Assembly (NCBI GenBank): GCA_036504155.1
Contig: DASXVQ010000168.1
Coordinates: forward strand, 1-64,000
Length of the DNA: 64,000 nucleotides
From: JACRCT01 sp036504155
Lineage (GTDB): Bacteria > Myxococcota > Myxococcia > Myxococcales > UBA5297
Direction: 5' to 3'
Shown: one piece after another, positions 53,276-62,059 of the stretch
Layout of the letters: each line of letters starts with the position of its first letter
Numbering within the stretch: position 1 is the stretch's first letter
Program-made: the position numbers and the translations under genes
Notes under the pieces: model-generated
The model's input: only the letters and a program-made list of their open reading frames with translations
Told to the model about the DNA's origin: nothing
Databases searched by the model: none

Positions 53276-54967
53276 ATGTGGGCCCTCGATCTCGGCACGA
53301 CCAACACCCTTCTCGCGCGCTGGGAGCCGCAGGCGGACCGCCCCGCGCTGCTCGAGCTGCCCAACATCAGCCGCAAGCCGGGCCACGACGACGCGCTCGA
53401 CGCGCCGCGGGCCGTCCCCTCCGTCGTCCACGTCCTGGACGAGCCGGGGCTGTGGGCGAAGCTCGGCAGCTCGGGGCCGCTGGCGCGCAACTTCTTCCTC
53501 GGCAAGCTCGCCCACATCGGCCGCCCGGCGCTGGAGCTCAACGCCGTCCAGCAGCGGCCGCAATTCGTCTCCACCTTCAAGCGCGTGCTCGGCACCGCGC
53601 CGCTGATGCCCCTGGCGCGCATCGGCAAGAGGAGCTTCTCCGCCCGCGAGATCTGCCGGATGTTCATGCGCGAGCTCCTGGCCGAGGCCAAGGCCGTCAC
53701 CGGCGAGCGCATCCGCGACCTCGTCATCACCTCGCCGGTCGAGGCCTTCGAGACCTACCGCGCGGAGCTGGTCGCCTCCGGCAGGGCGCTGGGCGTCAAG
53801 AAGCTGCGCTTCCTCGACGAGCCGGTCGCGGCGGCGCTGGGCTACGGCGTCGGCCTCACCCGCCAGCGCAAGGTCCTGGTCGTCGACTTCGGGGGCGGCA
53901 CGATGCACGTGGCGCTCATCAGGCTCGACCCGGCCGGCGTGCAGAAGGGCAGCAGCGAGGTCGTCGCCAAGGCCGGCCGGGACATCGGCGGGAACCTGGT
54001 GGACCAGTGGCTGCTCGCCGACCTGTGCCGGCGCCTCGAGTTCCCGCTAGACGACGACGCCAGCGAGGAGATCCTCCTCTGGCGGCGCCTGATGCTCGCC
54101 GACGCCTGCCGCGCCAAGGAGACCGTCTACTTCAAGGACCGGGCGATCTTCGAGCTGGCCCCGCCCGAGCACCTGCGCAGCCTCTCGGCGCGCATGCGCG
54201 GCGACGCCCGCTCGGTGGAGATCGGCCGGCAGGACCTCGTCGACCTGCTCCGCCAGCGCGGCGTCTACGGCGCCCTGGAGCACTGCCTGGCCGAGGTGCT
54301 GGCGCAGGCCAAGGCCAAGGGCCTCTCCGAGTCGGACATCGAGGACGTGCTGATGGTGGGCGGCTCGACGCTGCTGCCCGACGTGTACCCGATGTTCGAG
54401 GCCCGTTTCGGCCGCGCCAAGGTCCGCGCCTGGCAGCCGTTCGAGGCGGTGGCCTACGGCGCCGCGGTGTTCGCCGCCGGCCGCACCGAGCCGGTGGACT
54501 TCATCGTCCACGACTACGCGCTCGTCACCTACGACCTGAAGAGCAAGAAGGCCGAGCACACGGTCATCATCCCCAAGGGCACCCGCTTCCCGACCTCCCT
54601 CGACCTGTGGAAGCGCCAGCTCGTCCCCACCTGCGCGCTGGGCGAGCCGGAGAAGGTCTTCAAGCTGGTCATCTGCGAGATCGGCGAGGGCGGCGAGGGC
54701 CGCACCTTCGGCTGGGACGCCTCCGGCCAGCTGCACAAGATGGGCGGCAAGGACGCGAGCAAGGACGAGGGCCCGCTGGTGGTCAAGCTCAACGAGGCCA
54801 ACCCGGCCCTGGGCTACCTCGACCCGCCGCACTCGCCCCAGGACTCGCGGCCGAGGCTGGAGGTGGCCTTCGGCGTCAACGGCGAGCGCTGGCTGTGCGC
54901 CACGGTCTTCGACCTGCGCACCAAGAAGCACCTGATGAAGGCCGAGCCCGTCGTCCGGCTGCTCTAG
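53276..54967 (+). CDS. Divergent Hsp70-like ATPase
   Basis: The 563-residue protein has the actin/Hsp70 nucleotide-binding fold: phosphate 1 loop DLGTTNTLLA at the N-terminus, LDEPVAAALGYG, phosphate 2 loop VVDFGGGTMHVALI at about 205, and adenosine motif VMVGGSTLLPDV at about 360. The C-terminal 170 residues only partly follow the DnaK substrate-binding domain (VIIPKGTRFPTS is recognisable, as is a late beta region) and there is no helical lid or EEVD-like tail. Related proteins are known as Hsp70-like in myxobacteria and are thought to be chaperones with special clients. No DnaJ or GrpE gene is close. The first HEAT paralogue begins three bases after the stop. Confidence 0.9.
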   Translation: MWALDLGTTNTLLARWEPQADRPALLELPNISRKPGHDDALDAPRAVPSVVHVLDEPGLWAKLGSSGPLARNFFLGKLAHIGRPALELNAVQQRPQFVSTFKRVLGTAPLMPLARIGKRSFSAREICRMFMRELLAEAKAVTGERIRDLVITSPVEAFETYRAELVASGRALGVKKLRFLDEPVAAALGYGVGLTRQRKVLVVDFGGGTMHVALIRLDPAGVQKGSSEVVAKAGRDIGGNLVDQWLLADLCRRLEFPLDDDASEEILLWRRLMLADACRAKETVYFKDRAIFELAPPEHLRSLSARMRGDARSVEIGRQDLVDLLRQRGVYGALEHCLAEVLAQAKAKGLSESDIEDVLMVGGSTLLPDVYPMFEARFGRAKVRAWQPFEAVAYGAAVFAAGRTEPVDFIVHDYALVTYDLKSKKAEHTVIIPKGTRFPTSLDLWKRQLVPTCALGEPEKVFKLVICEIGEGGEGRTFGWDASGQLHKMGGKDASKDEGPLVVKLNEANPALGYLDPPHSPQDSRPRLEVAFGVNGERWLCATVFDLRTKKHLMKAEPVVRLL

Positions 54968-54970
54968 GCC

Positions 54971-55357
54971 GTGGCCGAGTTCCTCTTCCAGGCCGTGCTC
55001 GTCGGGGCGCTTTCCCTCGCGGGCTTCACCATGGCCGCGAGGTTCCTCGCCTTCCCCAAGCCGCCGCCCGGGCCGGACTCGGACGAGGTGCGTCTCGAGG
55101 TCATAGCTGCGCTCGCGCGGATGGGCTCGGTGCACTCCGTCGAGCCGCTGCTGGCGTTGGAGGGCAAGGCGGTGAAGGGCGCCGCCCGCGACGCCGCCCG
55201 CGCCATCCAGGCCCGTCTCGGAGATGCCGATGCGGGCCGGCTGTCGGTGGTCGACGCGTGCGCCGGCGAGGGTGCGGTGAGCCTCGAGGCGTCGCGGGTG
55301 GGCGAAAAGAGTGGCGAGCGCAGCCGAGGGCGATCATGGGCGAAGAGATCCTCCTGA
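54971..55357 (+). CDS. Miniature member of the HEAT-tail family
   Basis: The 128-residue product keeps an N-terminal membrane helix (FLFQAVLVGALSLAGFTMAA) and then jumps to the last HEAT-like unit (VRLEVIAALARMGSVHSVEPLLALEG) and the tail AARDAARAIQARLGDADAGR with LSVVDACAGEGAVSLE. About 300 residues found in its neighbours are absent, pointing to an internal deletion that kept the frame. It starts with GTG three bases after the Hsp70-like gene and overlaps the next gene by 22 bases. It might still be functional as a membrane-bound tail peptide or be a relic. Confidence 0.75.
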   Translation: MAEFLFQAVLVGALSLAGFTMAARFLAFPKPPPGPDSDEVRLEVIAALARMGSVHSVEPLLALEGKAVKGAARDAARAIQARLGDADAGRLSVVDACAGEGAVSLEASRVGEKSGERSRGRSWAKRSS

Positions 55358-56571
55358 CCCTGCTGGCCATCGTGCTCGGCAGCGCGTTCGTCCTGGCGCC
55401 GATGCTCGTGGGCCTGGTCGCCGCGAATGTCGGCACGCGCGAGGAGGAGAGGCAGTGGGGCGCCGCCGCGAAGGCGCTGGGCTTGGATTTCGACGGCGGC
55501 ATCATGAAGCGCCGGAGCATGGCGGGGACGCTCGCGAGCTTCCTGGTCCAGGTTCACGGCGAGACCGGAAAAGGGGAGGACCGCAGCATCTTCTTGGAGA
55601 TTTCGAGCCCACAGCTGCCCTTGGCGGACGTCGTCGCCTTGCTGGACGAGGAGTGCCGCGAGCGGGCGTTGCGCCAGCCCGGCCGGAAGAGCGTCACCGT
55701 CGGCGACCACAAGGTCTGGGCGTGGCCTGGGGAGTCGAAGGACGCCCGGACGCTCGAGAGATGGGTGCGCGAGATCGTGGGTGCCGCCGAGGCACTGTCT
55801 CGGATTCCAATCCCCGAGGCCTTGGCGAGCAGGGCCACGGGCCGCGAGGACGTGCAGGTTCGCTTGAAGTGCCTCGAGATGCTGCTGGAGCGGTATCCGG
55901 ACGACGCGCAGACGGCCCGGGCGCTGGAGGCGGGGCTCTCGGACGCCGACCCGCTGCTCCGGCTGCGGGCGGCCAGGTCGACGCGCGACGCGCGGGGACT
56001 CGCGGTCCTCGAGGCGCTCGTCTTCGGCCCGGAGGTGCCGGTGGAGATCAGGGTCGAGGCCCTCGGATGGCTCGTCCCCAGGAACCCGCCGCAGAGCGGT
56101 AGCGTGCTGCTGGAGCGAGCGCTCGAGGGGCCTGCGGCCGTCCAGTCGTCGGCGCTGATCCATGCGCTCGACGCGGGGCGCTCCGACCTGCTCGGAGCCG
56201 TCCGCCGGGTCGCGGCAGGCGAGGTCGTCGATGCCGGCTTGGCGCTCGCGCTGGCGAGGTTCCTGGGAAAGCACGGCGACGGGCGGGACGAGCCGGCGCT
56301 CTTGAAGCTCTTGGGGGTGGACTCCGGCGAGGCCCGGTTCGCGGTGGTCGGCGCGCTCCGGCGGTTCGGCACGGCGCGCGCGGTGGAGCCGCTCCTGGGG
56401 CTCGAGGGGAAGGTCGGGGAGCACGCGATCCGCGACGCCATCCGCGCCATCCAGGCTCGCCTCGGAGACGCGGACGCGGGTCGGCTGTCCATGGTCGACG
56501 TGAGCGCCAGCGTCGGCGCGGTCAGCCTCGAGCCGCCGAAGGCGGGCGAGAAGAGCGGCACGGGCGGTTGA
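55336..56571 (+). CDS. Membrane-anchored HEAT-repeat protein, paralogue 2 (most diverged)
   Basis: The 411-residue protein has an N-terminal membrane helix (about 5-28), the shared start of the soluble part (WGAAAKALGLDFDGGIMKRRS), a middle region unlike those of its neighbours (VWAWPGESKDARTLERWVRE), HEAT-like helical repeats from about 165, and the common tail IRDAIRAIQARLGDADAGR. Sequence after the helix is presumably on one face of the inner membrane; which face cannot be told. HEAT arrays normally serve as protein-binding solenoids. The ATG lies inside the previous gene. Confidence 0.82.
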   Translation: MGEEILLTLLAIVLGSAFVLAPMLVGLVAANVGTREEERQWGAAAKALGLDFDGGIMKRRSMAGTLASFLVQVHGETGKGEDRSIFLEISSPQLPLADVVALLDEECRERALRQPGRKSVTVGDHKVWAWPGESKDARTLERWVREIVGAAEALSRIPIPEALASRATGREDVQVRLKCLEMLLERYPDDAQTARALEAGLSDADPLLRLRAARSTRDARGLAVLEALVFGPEVPVEIRVEALGWLVPRNPPQSGSVLLERALEGPAAVQSSALIHALDAGRSDLLGAVRRVAAGEVVDAGLALALARFLGKHGDGRDEPALLKLLGVDSGEARFAVVGALRRFGTARAVEPLLGLEGKVGEHAIRDAIRAIQARLGDADAGRLSMVDVSASVGAVSLEPPKAGEKSGTGG

Positions 56572-56603
56572 GGTAGCCTCCAGGGGCATTCGCGGAGGGC
56601 ACA

Positions 56604-57974
56604 ATGGATTCGGTCCTCATCGATCTCGTCGCACTCGCGGCCGTCGGCGCCTTCACCGTGTTCCTGGGCTGGTACAACGCCCGGGCCGCGGCGCGCGACG
56701 CGGCGAGGGAAGCCGCCTGGACCTCGGCGGCGAAGTCGCTCGGCCTGAAGTACGTGCAGGGCGAGGGCCGGACGCTGGCCGGCAGGACCGACGGTTTCGA
56801 CGTCCTGCTCGAGACCTTCAACGACGGCTCGGAGCAGAGCCCGCGCCCCGTGACCCGCGTGGTGGTCGGCGGGCGGGGGCGGATTCGCCCCGAGCTCGCG
56901 TTCAAGGCCGAGGCGGCGTTCGAGGGCCTGCGCAAGGCGCTGGGCAAGGACGATCTCCAGCTGAACGACCCGGAGTTCGACAAGGCCGTGAACATCCACG
57001 GTCCCGAGGACCTGGCGCTGGCGGCGCTCGGGGCCGAGGCGCGCAAGCTCCTGCCGGGCTTCGTCCGCGGGGGCGGGACGGTCCACGACGGCGAAGTCGT
57101 CCTGCAGCTGAACGGCGAGCTGAACGAGGCCGCGGCGCTCGAGGGCGCCGTGACGTCGGCACTCGCGATCGCCCGGGCGCTCGCGGTCGACTCCGTCCCG
57201 GCGGCGCTCCTCACGAACGCCTCGAAGGATCCCAGCCCAGGGGTGCGGCGGCTGAACCTGGCCGCGCTGGCCGAGAAGCACGCCGCCAGCGGCGAGGCGC
57301 GCCGGGGTCTCGAGGCGGGGCTGGCAGATCCCGACGTCGAGGTGCGCCTGCTCGCCGCCCGGCACCTGGAGGCCTCGGTGGCCGTCCAGCAGGTCCTGGA
57401 GAAGATCGCCGACGACGCCAGCACGGTCGAGGCGGCGCGTGCCTCGGCGCTCGATCGAATGGCGGAGATTTTCCCGTACTCGGTGGTGGCCCCGTTCGTG
57501 GCCCGCTCGCTGGCAAAGGACGCAGGGGCGGCGCGCCAAGCCGCGGCGATCCGAGCCGCGGGGAAGGCCAAGGATGCAGCGCAGCTGGAAACGCTCCTGG
57601 CCATGACCGGAGCCCAGGGCCTCGGGCTGGGAGTCGAGCTGGCGAAGGCCTTCGCCGAGTTCGAGGGAGCCCAGGCGGAGAAGGGGCTCATCGCGCTGCT
57701 CGGCCACCCCGAGCCGGCCGTCCGGCGCCTCGCGGCGGTCGGCTTGAGCAAGGTCGGCTCGGTCAAGGCCGTGGAGCCTCTGTTGCCGCTTGCCGAAGGG
57801 GTGCTCGCCGCGAGCGAGGTCAAGGACGCCGCGCGGGACGCCGTCCGCGCCATCCAGGCTCGGCTCGGAGATGCCGGTGCGGGCCGCCTGTCGGTCGTCG
57901 ACGAGCGCGCCGGCGAGGGCGGGCTGAGCGTCGAGTCGCCGGACTTGCGGCAGCGAAGCGGGCAGGGCAATTGA
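56604..57974 (+). CDS. Membrane-anchored HEAT-repeat protein, paralogue 3
   Basis: This 456-residue member shows the family plan well. Membrane helix at about 7-25; a domain of about 150 residues with WTSAAKSLGLKYVQGEGRTLAG, GRGRIRPELAFKAEAAFEGLRKALG, EFDKAVNIHGPEDLALAALG and GGTVHDGEV; HEAT-like repeats from about 205 (DPSPGVRRLNLAALAEKH, DPDVEVRLLAARHLEAS); a last unit VEPLLPLAEG; and the tail AARDAVRAIQARLGDAGAGR and LSVVDERAGEGGLSVES. A GGAGGG site precedes the ATG. It shares its tail almost letter for letter with paralogue 4. Confidence 0.86.
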   Translation: MDSVLIDLVALAAVGAFTVFLGWYNARAAARDAAREAAWTSAAKSLGLKYVQGEGRTLAGRTDGFDVLLETFNDGSEQSPRPVTRVVVGGRGRIRPELAFKAEAAFEGLRKALGKDDLQLNDPEFDKAVNIHGPEDLALAALGAEARKLLPGFVRGGGTVHDGEVVLQLNGELNEAAALEGAVTSALAIARALAVDSVPAALLTNASKDPSPGVRRLNLAALAEKHAASGEARRGLEAGLADPDVEVRLLAARHLEASVAVQQVLEKIADDASTVEAARASALDRMAEIFPYSVVAPFVARSLAKDAGAARQAAAIRAAGKAKDAAQLETLLAMTGAQGLGLGVELAKAFAEFEGAQAEKGLIALLGHPEPAVRRLAAVGLSKVGSVKAVEPLLPLAEGVLAASEVKDAARDAVRAIQARLGDAGAGRLSVVDERAGEGGLSVESPDLRQRSGQGN

Positions 57975-57991
57975 GGTAGCCTTCCAGACCC

Positions 57992-59344
57992 ATGGAAGCG
58001 TTCGCCTGGCTGTTCATCCTGACCCTCGGCGCCGTGTTCGGCGTCGCCTTCGCCGTCCGGCACTTCAAAGACCGTGCTGCCAACTTCGGCGCAGCCGCGA
58101 GCGGGTTCTCGGGCGGCGACGGTTTCGGTCCGATCGGAACGGGCGCGGTCGCCCACCGGGCCTTCGAAGGCGAGGTCGAGGGCTTCGACCGGTATGTCGA
58201 GACCATCGAGCGCGGCTCCGGCGACAGCCGGACGACCACGACGCACTTCGTCCTGGGCGGGCGCGGCCGCATCCCGCCGGAGCTCACCCTCGTCCGCGAG
58301 TCCACCTGGCAGGGGTTGCGCAAGGCGTTCGGGAAGGACGACGTCCGGCTCGACGAGGGCGAGTTCGACGCGCTCGTGAACGTCCAGGGGCCTGAGGACG
58401 TTGCTCTGGCCGCGCTCGGCTCGCAGGCGCGCAAGCGGGTCATGGACTTCATCGCCGCGGGCGGCGAGGTGCATTCGGGCGACCTCAAGTGGCCTCTGCG
58501 GACGCCAGCCGGGGCGAACGTCGAGGAGTTGGTGGCGTGGATGCTGCCCCTGGCGAGGTCGCTGGTGGCCGTGTCGGTTCCCGCCGCGCTCCTGGCCAAC
58601 GTCGCCGGCGACCCCAACCCCAAGCTCCGGCTGCGCTGCCTGGCGGCACTGGCCACCGGCCACGCGGGCGCGCCCGAGACGAGGCAGGCGCTGGAGCAGG
58701 GGCTCGCCGACGGCGATCCGGAGGTCCGGGGGCTCGCCGCGCAGCATCTCGAGGCAAGCCCGGCTGTGCAGCAGACCCTGGAGCGGCTCGTCGAGGACCT
58801 CGAGGCCGGCGAGCAGGTGCGCGCCTCGGCGCTGGAGCGGCTCTCGCAGCTGTATCCCTATCCGTCCATCGCGCTGCTCGTCCGCCGCGCGATCCTCGAG
58901 GACGTCGAGCCTCTGCGGACGGTGGCGGTCGAGGCGGCAGGGCGTGGCAAGGACGCCTCCCTGGTCGTCACCCTGCACAACCTGGTCTCCACCGGTGACG
59001 AGGCCCGGGGCCTGGCGCTCGCTCGCGCCTTCGAGCAGATCGGCGGGGCGCAGGCGGAGGAGGGGCTCCTGGCCTTGCTCCAGAGCAGCTCGGATTCGGT
59101 CAGGCGCGAGGCCGCCGTGGGGCTCGGGAAGATCGGCACGATCCGGTGCGTCGAGCCGCTCCTGCCGCTGAGCGGGAGCGTCTTCGGCGATGCGGCGCTC
59201 AAGGAGGCCGCGCGCGACGCCGTGCGCGCCATCCAGGCTCGGCTCGGCGACGCGGGCGGCGGCCGCCTGTCGGTCGTCGACGAGCGCGCCGGCGAGGGCG
59301 GGCTGAGCGTCGAGTCGCACGCCGCCGAGCGGGAGCGCGGATGA
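57992..59344 (+). CDS. Membrane-anchored HEAT-repeat protein, paralogue 4
   Basis: The 450-residue protein has an N-terminal membrane segment (AWLFILTLGAVFGVAFAV), then a Gly/Phe-rich patch, the conserved FVLGGRGRIPPELTLVREST and EFDALVNVQGPEDVALAALG segments, HEAT-like repeats from about 200 (DPNPKLRLRCLAALATGH, DPEVRGLAAQHLEAS) and the tail ARDAVRAIQARLGDAGGGR with LSVVDERAGEGGLSVES. The stop codon overlaps the start of the next gene in ATGA form, showing tight coupling. Function unknown. Confidence 0.86.
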   Translation: MEAFAWLFILTLGAVFGVAFAVRHFKDRAANFGAAASGFSGGDGFGPIGTGAVAHRAFEGEVEGFDRYVETIERGSGDSRTTTTHFVLGGRGRIPPELTLVRESTWQGLRKAFGKDDVRLDEGEFDALVNVQGPEDVALAALGSQARKRVMDFIAAGGEVHSGDLKWPLRTPAGANVEELVAWMLPLARSLVAVSVPAALLANVAGDPNPKLRLRCLAALATGHAGAPETRQALEQGLADGDPEVRGLAAQHLEASPAVQQTLERLVEDLEAGEQVRASALERLSQLYPYPSIALLVRRAILEDVEPLRTVAVEAAGRGKDASLVVTLHNLVSTGDEARGLALARAFEQIGGAQAEEGLLALLQSSSDSVRREAAVGLGKIGTIRCVEPLLPLSGSVFGDAALKEAARDAVRAIQARLGDAGGGRLSVVDERAGEGGLSVESHAAERERG

Positions 59345-60708
59345 TGGACCACGAGCTCGTGCAGTTCCTGGCGATGGGCACGGGCGTGCTCACCGCGGGC
59401 CTGTCGATCGCCGGGTTCGTCTGGTGGAAGAGGAAGGTCGACGCCGCCTGGGGGCGGGTGGCCGCGCGGCTGGGGATGGAGGTCCAGAAGCGCGGATGGG
59501 GTCAGCGGGCCATCGCCGGCAAGGTCGGCGGGCACTTCCTGGTCATCGACACGTTCACCCGCGGCAGCGGCAAGAACGCGCAGACCTACACCCGCTTCAC
59601 GCTGGAGGGCCGCGGGGCCTTCCACCCGGGCCTGGAGCTGAAGGCGGAGTCCACCTGGGAAGGGCTCAAGAAGGTCTTCGCCGGCGAGGACGTCCACCTC
59701 GACGACGCCACCTTCGACGCCGCGGTCAACGTCCAGGGACCGGAGGACGAGCTGCTGGCGGCGCTCGACGAGCGGGCGCGCATGGCGGTGCTCAAGCTGG
59801 TCTCGCGGCGCTGCCAAGTGAAGGACGGCAAGATCCTCTTCGAGACCGCGGGCGTGCTGCGCGATCCGGCGAGGATGGTCGCGCTCGCCCAGACCCTGGT
59901 GGCCGCCGCCGACGCGCTGCGCGTGCCCTCCGTCGTCCACGCGCTGCAGCGCAACGCCAAGGAGGACTCCAACCCGGGCGTGCGCCGGCGGAACCTCGCG
60001 GCGCTGGCGATGAAGTATCTCGATCGGCAGGAGGCCCGGCAGGCGCTGGAGGACGCCCTGAGCGACCCGTCTGCGGAGCTCCGCCTGTACGCCGCGAGCG
60101 TCCTGCGGACCGGCCCCCGGGTGCGCGAGGTGCTCGACAAGCTCTTCGACGAGGCGCGGACGCTCACCGACGCGCAGCGCGGCCAGGTGCTCCAGCTGCT
60201 GGTCGAGTGCTTCCCGTACGAGACCGTGGCGGGCCGGGTCGCCAAGGCGCTGGACCTGCCCAGCACGGCGATGAGGGTCGCGGCGGTGACGGCGGTGGGG
60301 AAGGCCAGGGACAGCGCGCCCCTGCTGGCACGGCCCGAGCTCGCCATCACCACGGAGGCCGAGCTCGGCATCGCGCTCGCCGACGCGCTCGGGCGCTGCG
60401 CCGGCGCGGAGGGCGAGAAGATGCTGCTCGACCTGCTCCAGTCCGACGCGGTGGCGGTGAAGGCCGCCGCCGCCAAGGCGCTGGGCCTGGTCGGGACGGT
60501 GCGGTCCGTCGAGCCGCTCCTGCCGTTCACCCAGGGCCTGTTCGCCGACGGCGCGCTCAAGGACGCGGCGCGCGAGGCGATCCGCGGCATCCAGTCGCGG
60601 CTGGGCGAAGCGCAGGCGGGCGGGCTGTCGGTGGTGGACGGGCGCGCGGGCGAGGGCGGCCTGAGCGTGCCGTCTCTTCCTTCCGGCACGAAGGAACGGG
60701 GAAACTAG
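59341..60708 (+). CDS. Membrane-anchored HEAT-repeat protein, paralogue 5
   Basis: The protein has 455 residues (or 454 from the second ATG). Membrane helix at about 8-27 (FLAMGTGVLTAGLSIAGFVW), then AARLGMEVQKRGWGQRAIAG, FTLEGRGAFHPGLELKAEST, TFDAAVNVQGPEDELLAAL, and HEAT-like repeats from about 200 (NPGVRRRNLAALAMKYL). The tail varies slightly: AAREAIRGIQSRLGEAQAGG and LSVVDGRAGEGGLSV. It overlaps the previous gene by four bases and precedes the next by five. Confidence 0.86.
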   Translation: MMDHELVQFLAMGTGVLTAGLSIAGFVWWKRKVDAAWGRVAARLGMEVQKRGWGQRAIAGKVGGHFLVIDTFTRGSGKNAQTYTRFTLEGRGAFHPGLELKAESTWEGLKKVFAGEDVHLDDATFDAAVNVQGPEDELLAALDERARMAVLKLVSRRCQVKDGKILFETAGVLRDPARMVALAQTLVAAADALRVPSVVHALQRNAKEDSNPGVRRRNLAALAMKYLDRQEARQALEDALSDPSAELRLYAASVLRTGPRVREVLDKLFDEARTLTDAQRGQVLQLLVECFPYETVAGRVAKALDLPSTAMRVAAVTAVGKARDSAPLLARPELAITTEAELGIALADALGRCAGAEGEKMLLDLLQSDAVAVKAAAAKALGLVGTVRSVEPLLPFTQGLFADGALKDAAREAIRGIQSRLGEAQAGGLSVVDGRAGEGGLSVPSLPSGTKERGN

Positions 60709-60713
60709 GGAGC

Positions 60714-62042
60714 GTGGGCACGGCATCCCTGGTCATCTTGGCGGTGGGCGGCGCGGTCGTCGGGCTGACGGCGCTGCTGTGGTTCGTGGGCCGGCACGAC
60801 GCGCGCTGGAAGCGGATCGCGCGCGGGGTTTGGAGCGACGCGGCGGGCGAGCTGGGCCTCGAGCGGTCGGATCCGCCCGGCGGCCGCGGGCTCGCGGGGG
60901 CCATCGAAGGCTTCGAGGTGTCGGTCCAGACCGACAAGAACCCGGTGGTCGTCCGGGCCCGGCTGAAGGGCGGCGGGAGGATCTCGAAGGATGTCCGCAT
61001 GGACGCCGCGAAGTTCTTCCCGGACGAGAAGATCGGCCCGGTGGTGAGCCTGGGCGACGAGGACTTCGACGCGCTGGTTCGTGTCGCCGGGCGCGAGGAC
61101 GAGGTGCTGGCCGCGCTCGGCGTCGAAGGGAGGGCAGCCGCCAAGGCGTTCATCGACGACGGCGGCAAGGTGTCCGGGGGAGACCTCGAGGTCGCCCTGG
61201 ACCTCGACGAGGACCGCGTGGTCCGGGGCGTGCGGCGCATGGTCGCACTCGCCAAGTCGCTGGCGGTCGGGTCCGTCGCGGAGGCGCTGCTCGAGAACGC
61301 GACGAAGGACCCGAGCGCCGCAGTGCGCCGCCGGAACCTCGTCGCGCTGACGAGGAGCAAGCCCGACTCCAAGGAGGCGATCTGGGGGCTCCAGGCCGCG
61401 CTGCGCGACTTGGACCCGGTGATGCGCTTCTTCGCCGCCGAGCAGCTCGCGGACAACCCCGAAGGCCGGGACACGCTCGTGAAACTGGTGGAGAACCGCG
61501 CGTTGCCCGAAGCGCTGAGAGCGACCGCGCTCGAGCGGCTCGCGGAGGTCCATCCCTACCCGACCATCGCTCCAGTGGTGGCGTGGGCGCTATCGGCCGA
61601 GTCGGTGAAGGTGCGCTGCGCGGCGGTCTGGGCGGTGGGGGCGGGCAATGACGGGTCCAAGATCGAGGCGTTGGCGTCCGTGGCCTCGCTGACGCCGCCT
61701 CCGGAGCTCGGCGAGGCGCTGGCGGAGTCGCTCGGTCAGTTGGGCGGGCCGCGTGCGGAGGACGCGTTGATCTCGCTGCTCTCGCACGAGGCACGCGAGG
61801 TGAAGGAGGCGGCCGCGACGGCGCTGGGGAAGACGGGCTCCATCCGCGCCGTCGAGCCGCTGCTGCAATGGGCGAAGACCGGCGCCGTAGGCTCCGTGGC
61901 GCGAGACGCCGTGCGCAGCATCCAGGCAAGATTGGGCGACGCGGGCGCAGGGCGGCTGTCGGTGGTGGATTCCGTCGGAGCCGAAGGAGCGGTGAGCCTG
62001 GAGAACCCGATTCCCGACGAGCCGGAGAAGGCTGGCAGCTGA
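60714..62042 (+). CDS. Membrane-anchored HEAT-repeat protein, paralogue 6
   Basis: A GTG start after an AGGGAGC site gives 442 residues. Membrane helix at about 3-25 (SLVILAVGGAVVGLTALLWF), the domain with WSDAAGELGLERSD, VRARLKGGGRISKDVRM, DFDALVRVAGREDEVLAALG and GGKVSGGDL, HEAT-like repeats from about 195 (DPSAAVRRRNLVALTRSK, HPYPTIAPVVAWAL), and the tail VARDAVRSIQARLGDAGAGR then LSVVDSVGAEGAVSLE. It fits between paralogues 5 and 7 with 5 and 17 bases. Confidence 0.86.
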   Translation: MGTASLVILAVGGAVVGLTALLWFVGRHDARWKRIARGVWSDAAGELGLERSDPPGGRGLAGAIEGFEVSVQTDKNPVVVRARLKGGGRISKDVRMDAAKFFPDEKIGPVVSLGDEDFDALVRVAGREDEVLAALGVEGRAAAKAFIDDGGKVSGGDLEVALDLDEDRVVRGVRRMVALAKSLAVGSVAEALLENATKDPSAAVRRRNLVALTRSKPDSKEAIWGLQAALRDLDPVMRFFAAEQLADNPEGRDTLVKLVENRALPEALRATALERLAEVHPYPTIAPVVAWALSAESVKVRCAAVWAVGAGNDGSKIEALASVASLTPPPELGEALAESLGQLGGPRAEDALISLLSHEAREVKEAAATALGKTGSIRAVEPLLQWAKTGAVGSVARDAVRSIQARLGDAGAGRLSVVDSVGAEGAVSLENPIPDEPEKAGS

Positions 62043-62059
62043 TTCTGGAGGACGCCGGC

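Noticed and set aside
56522..59320. A minus-strand open frame of about 930 codons across the HEAT array
   Set aside because: Antisense artefact of codon bias; the plus strand carries the conserved family motifs in every copy.
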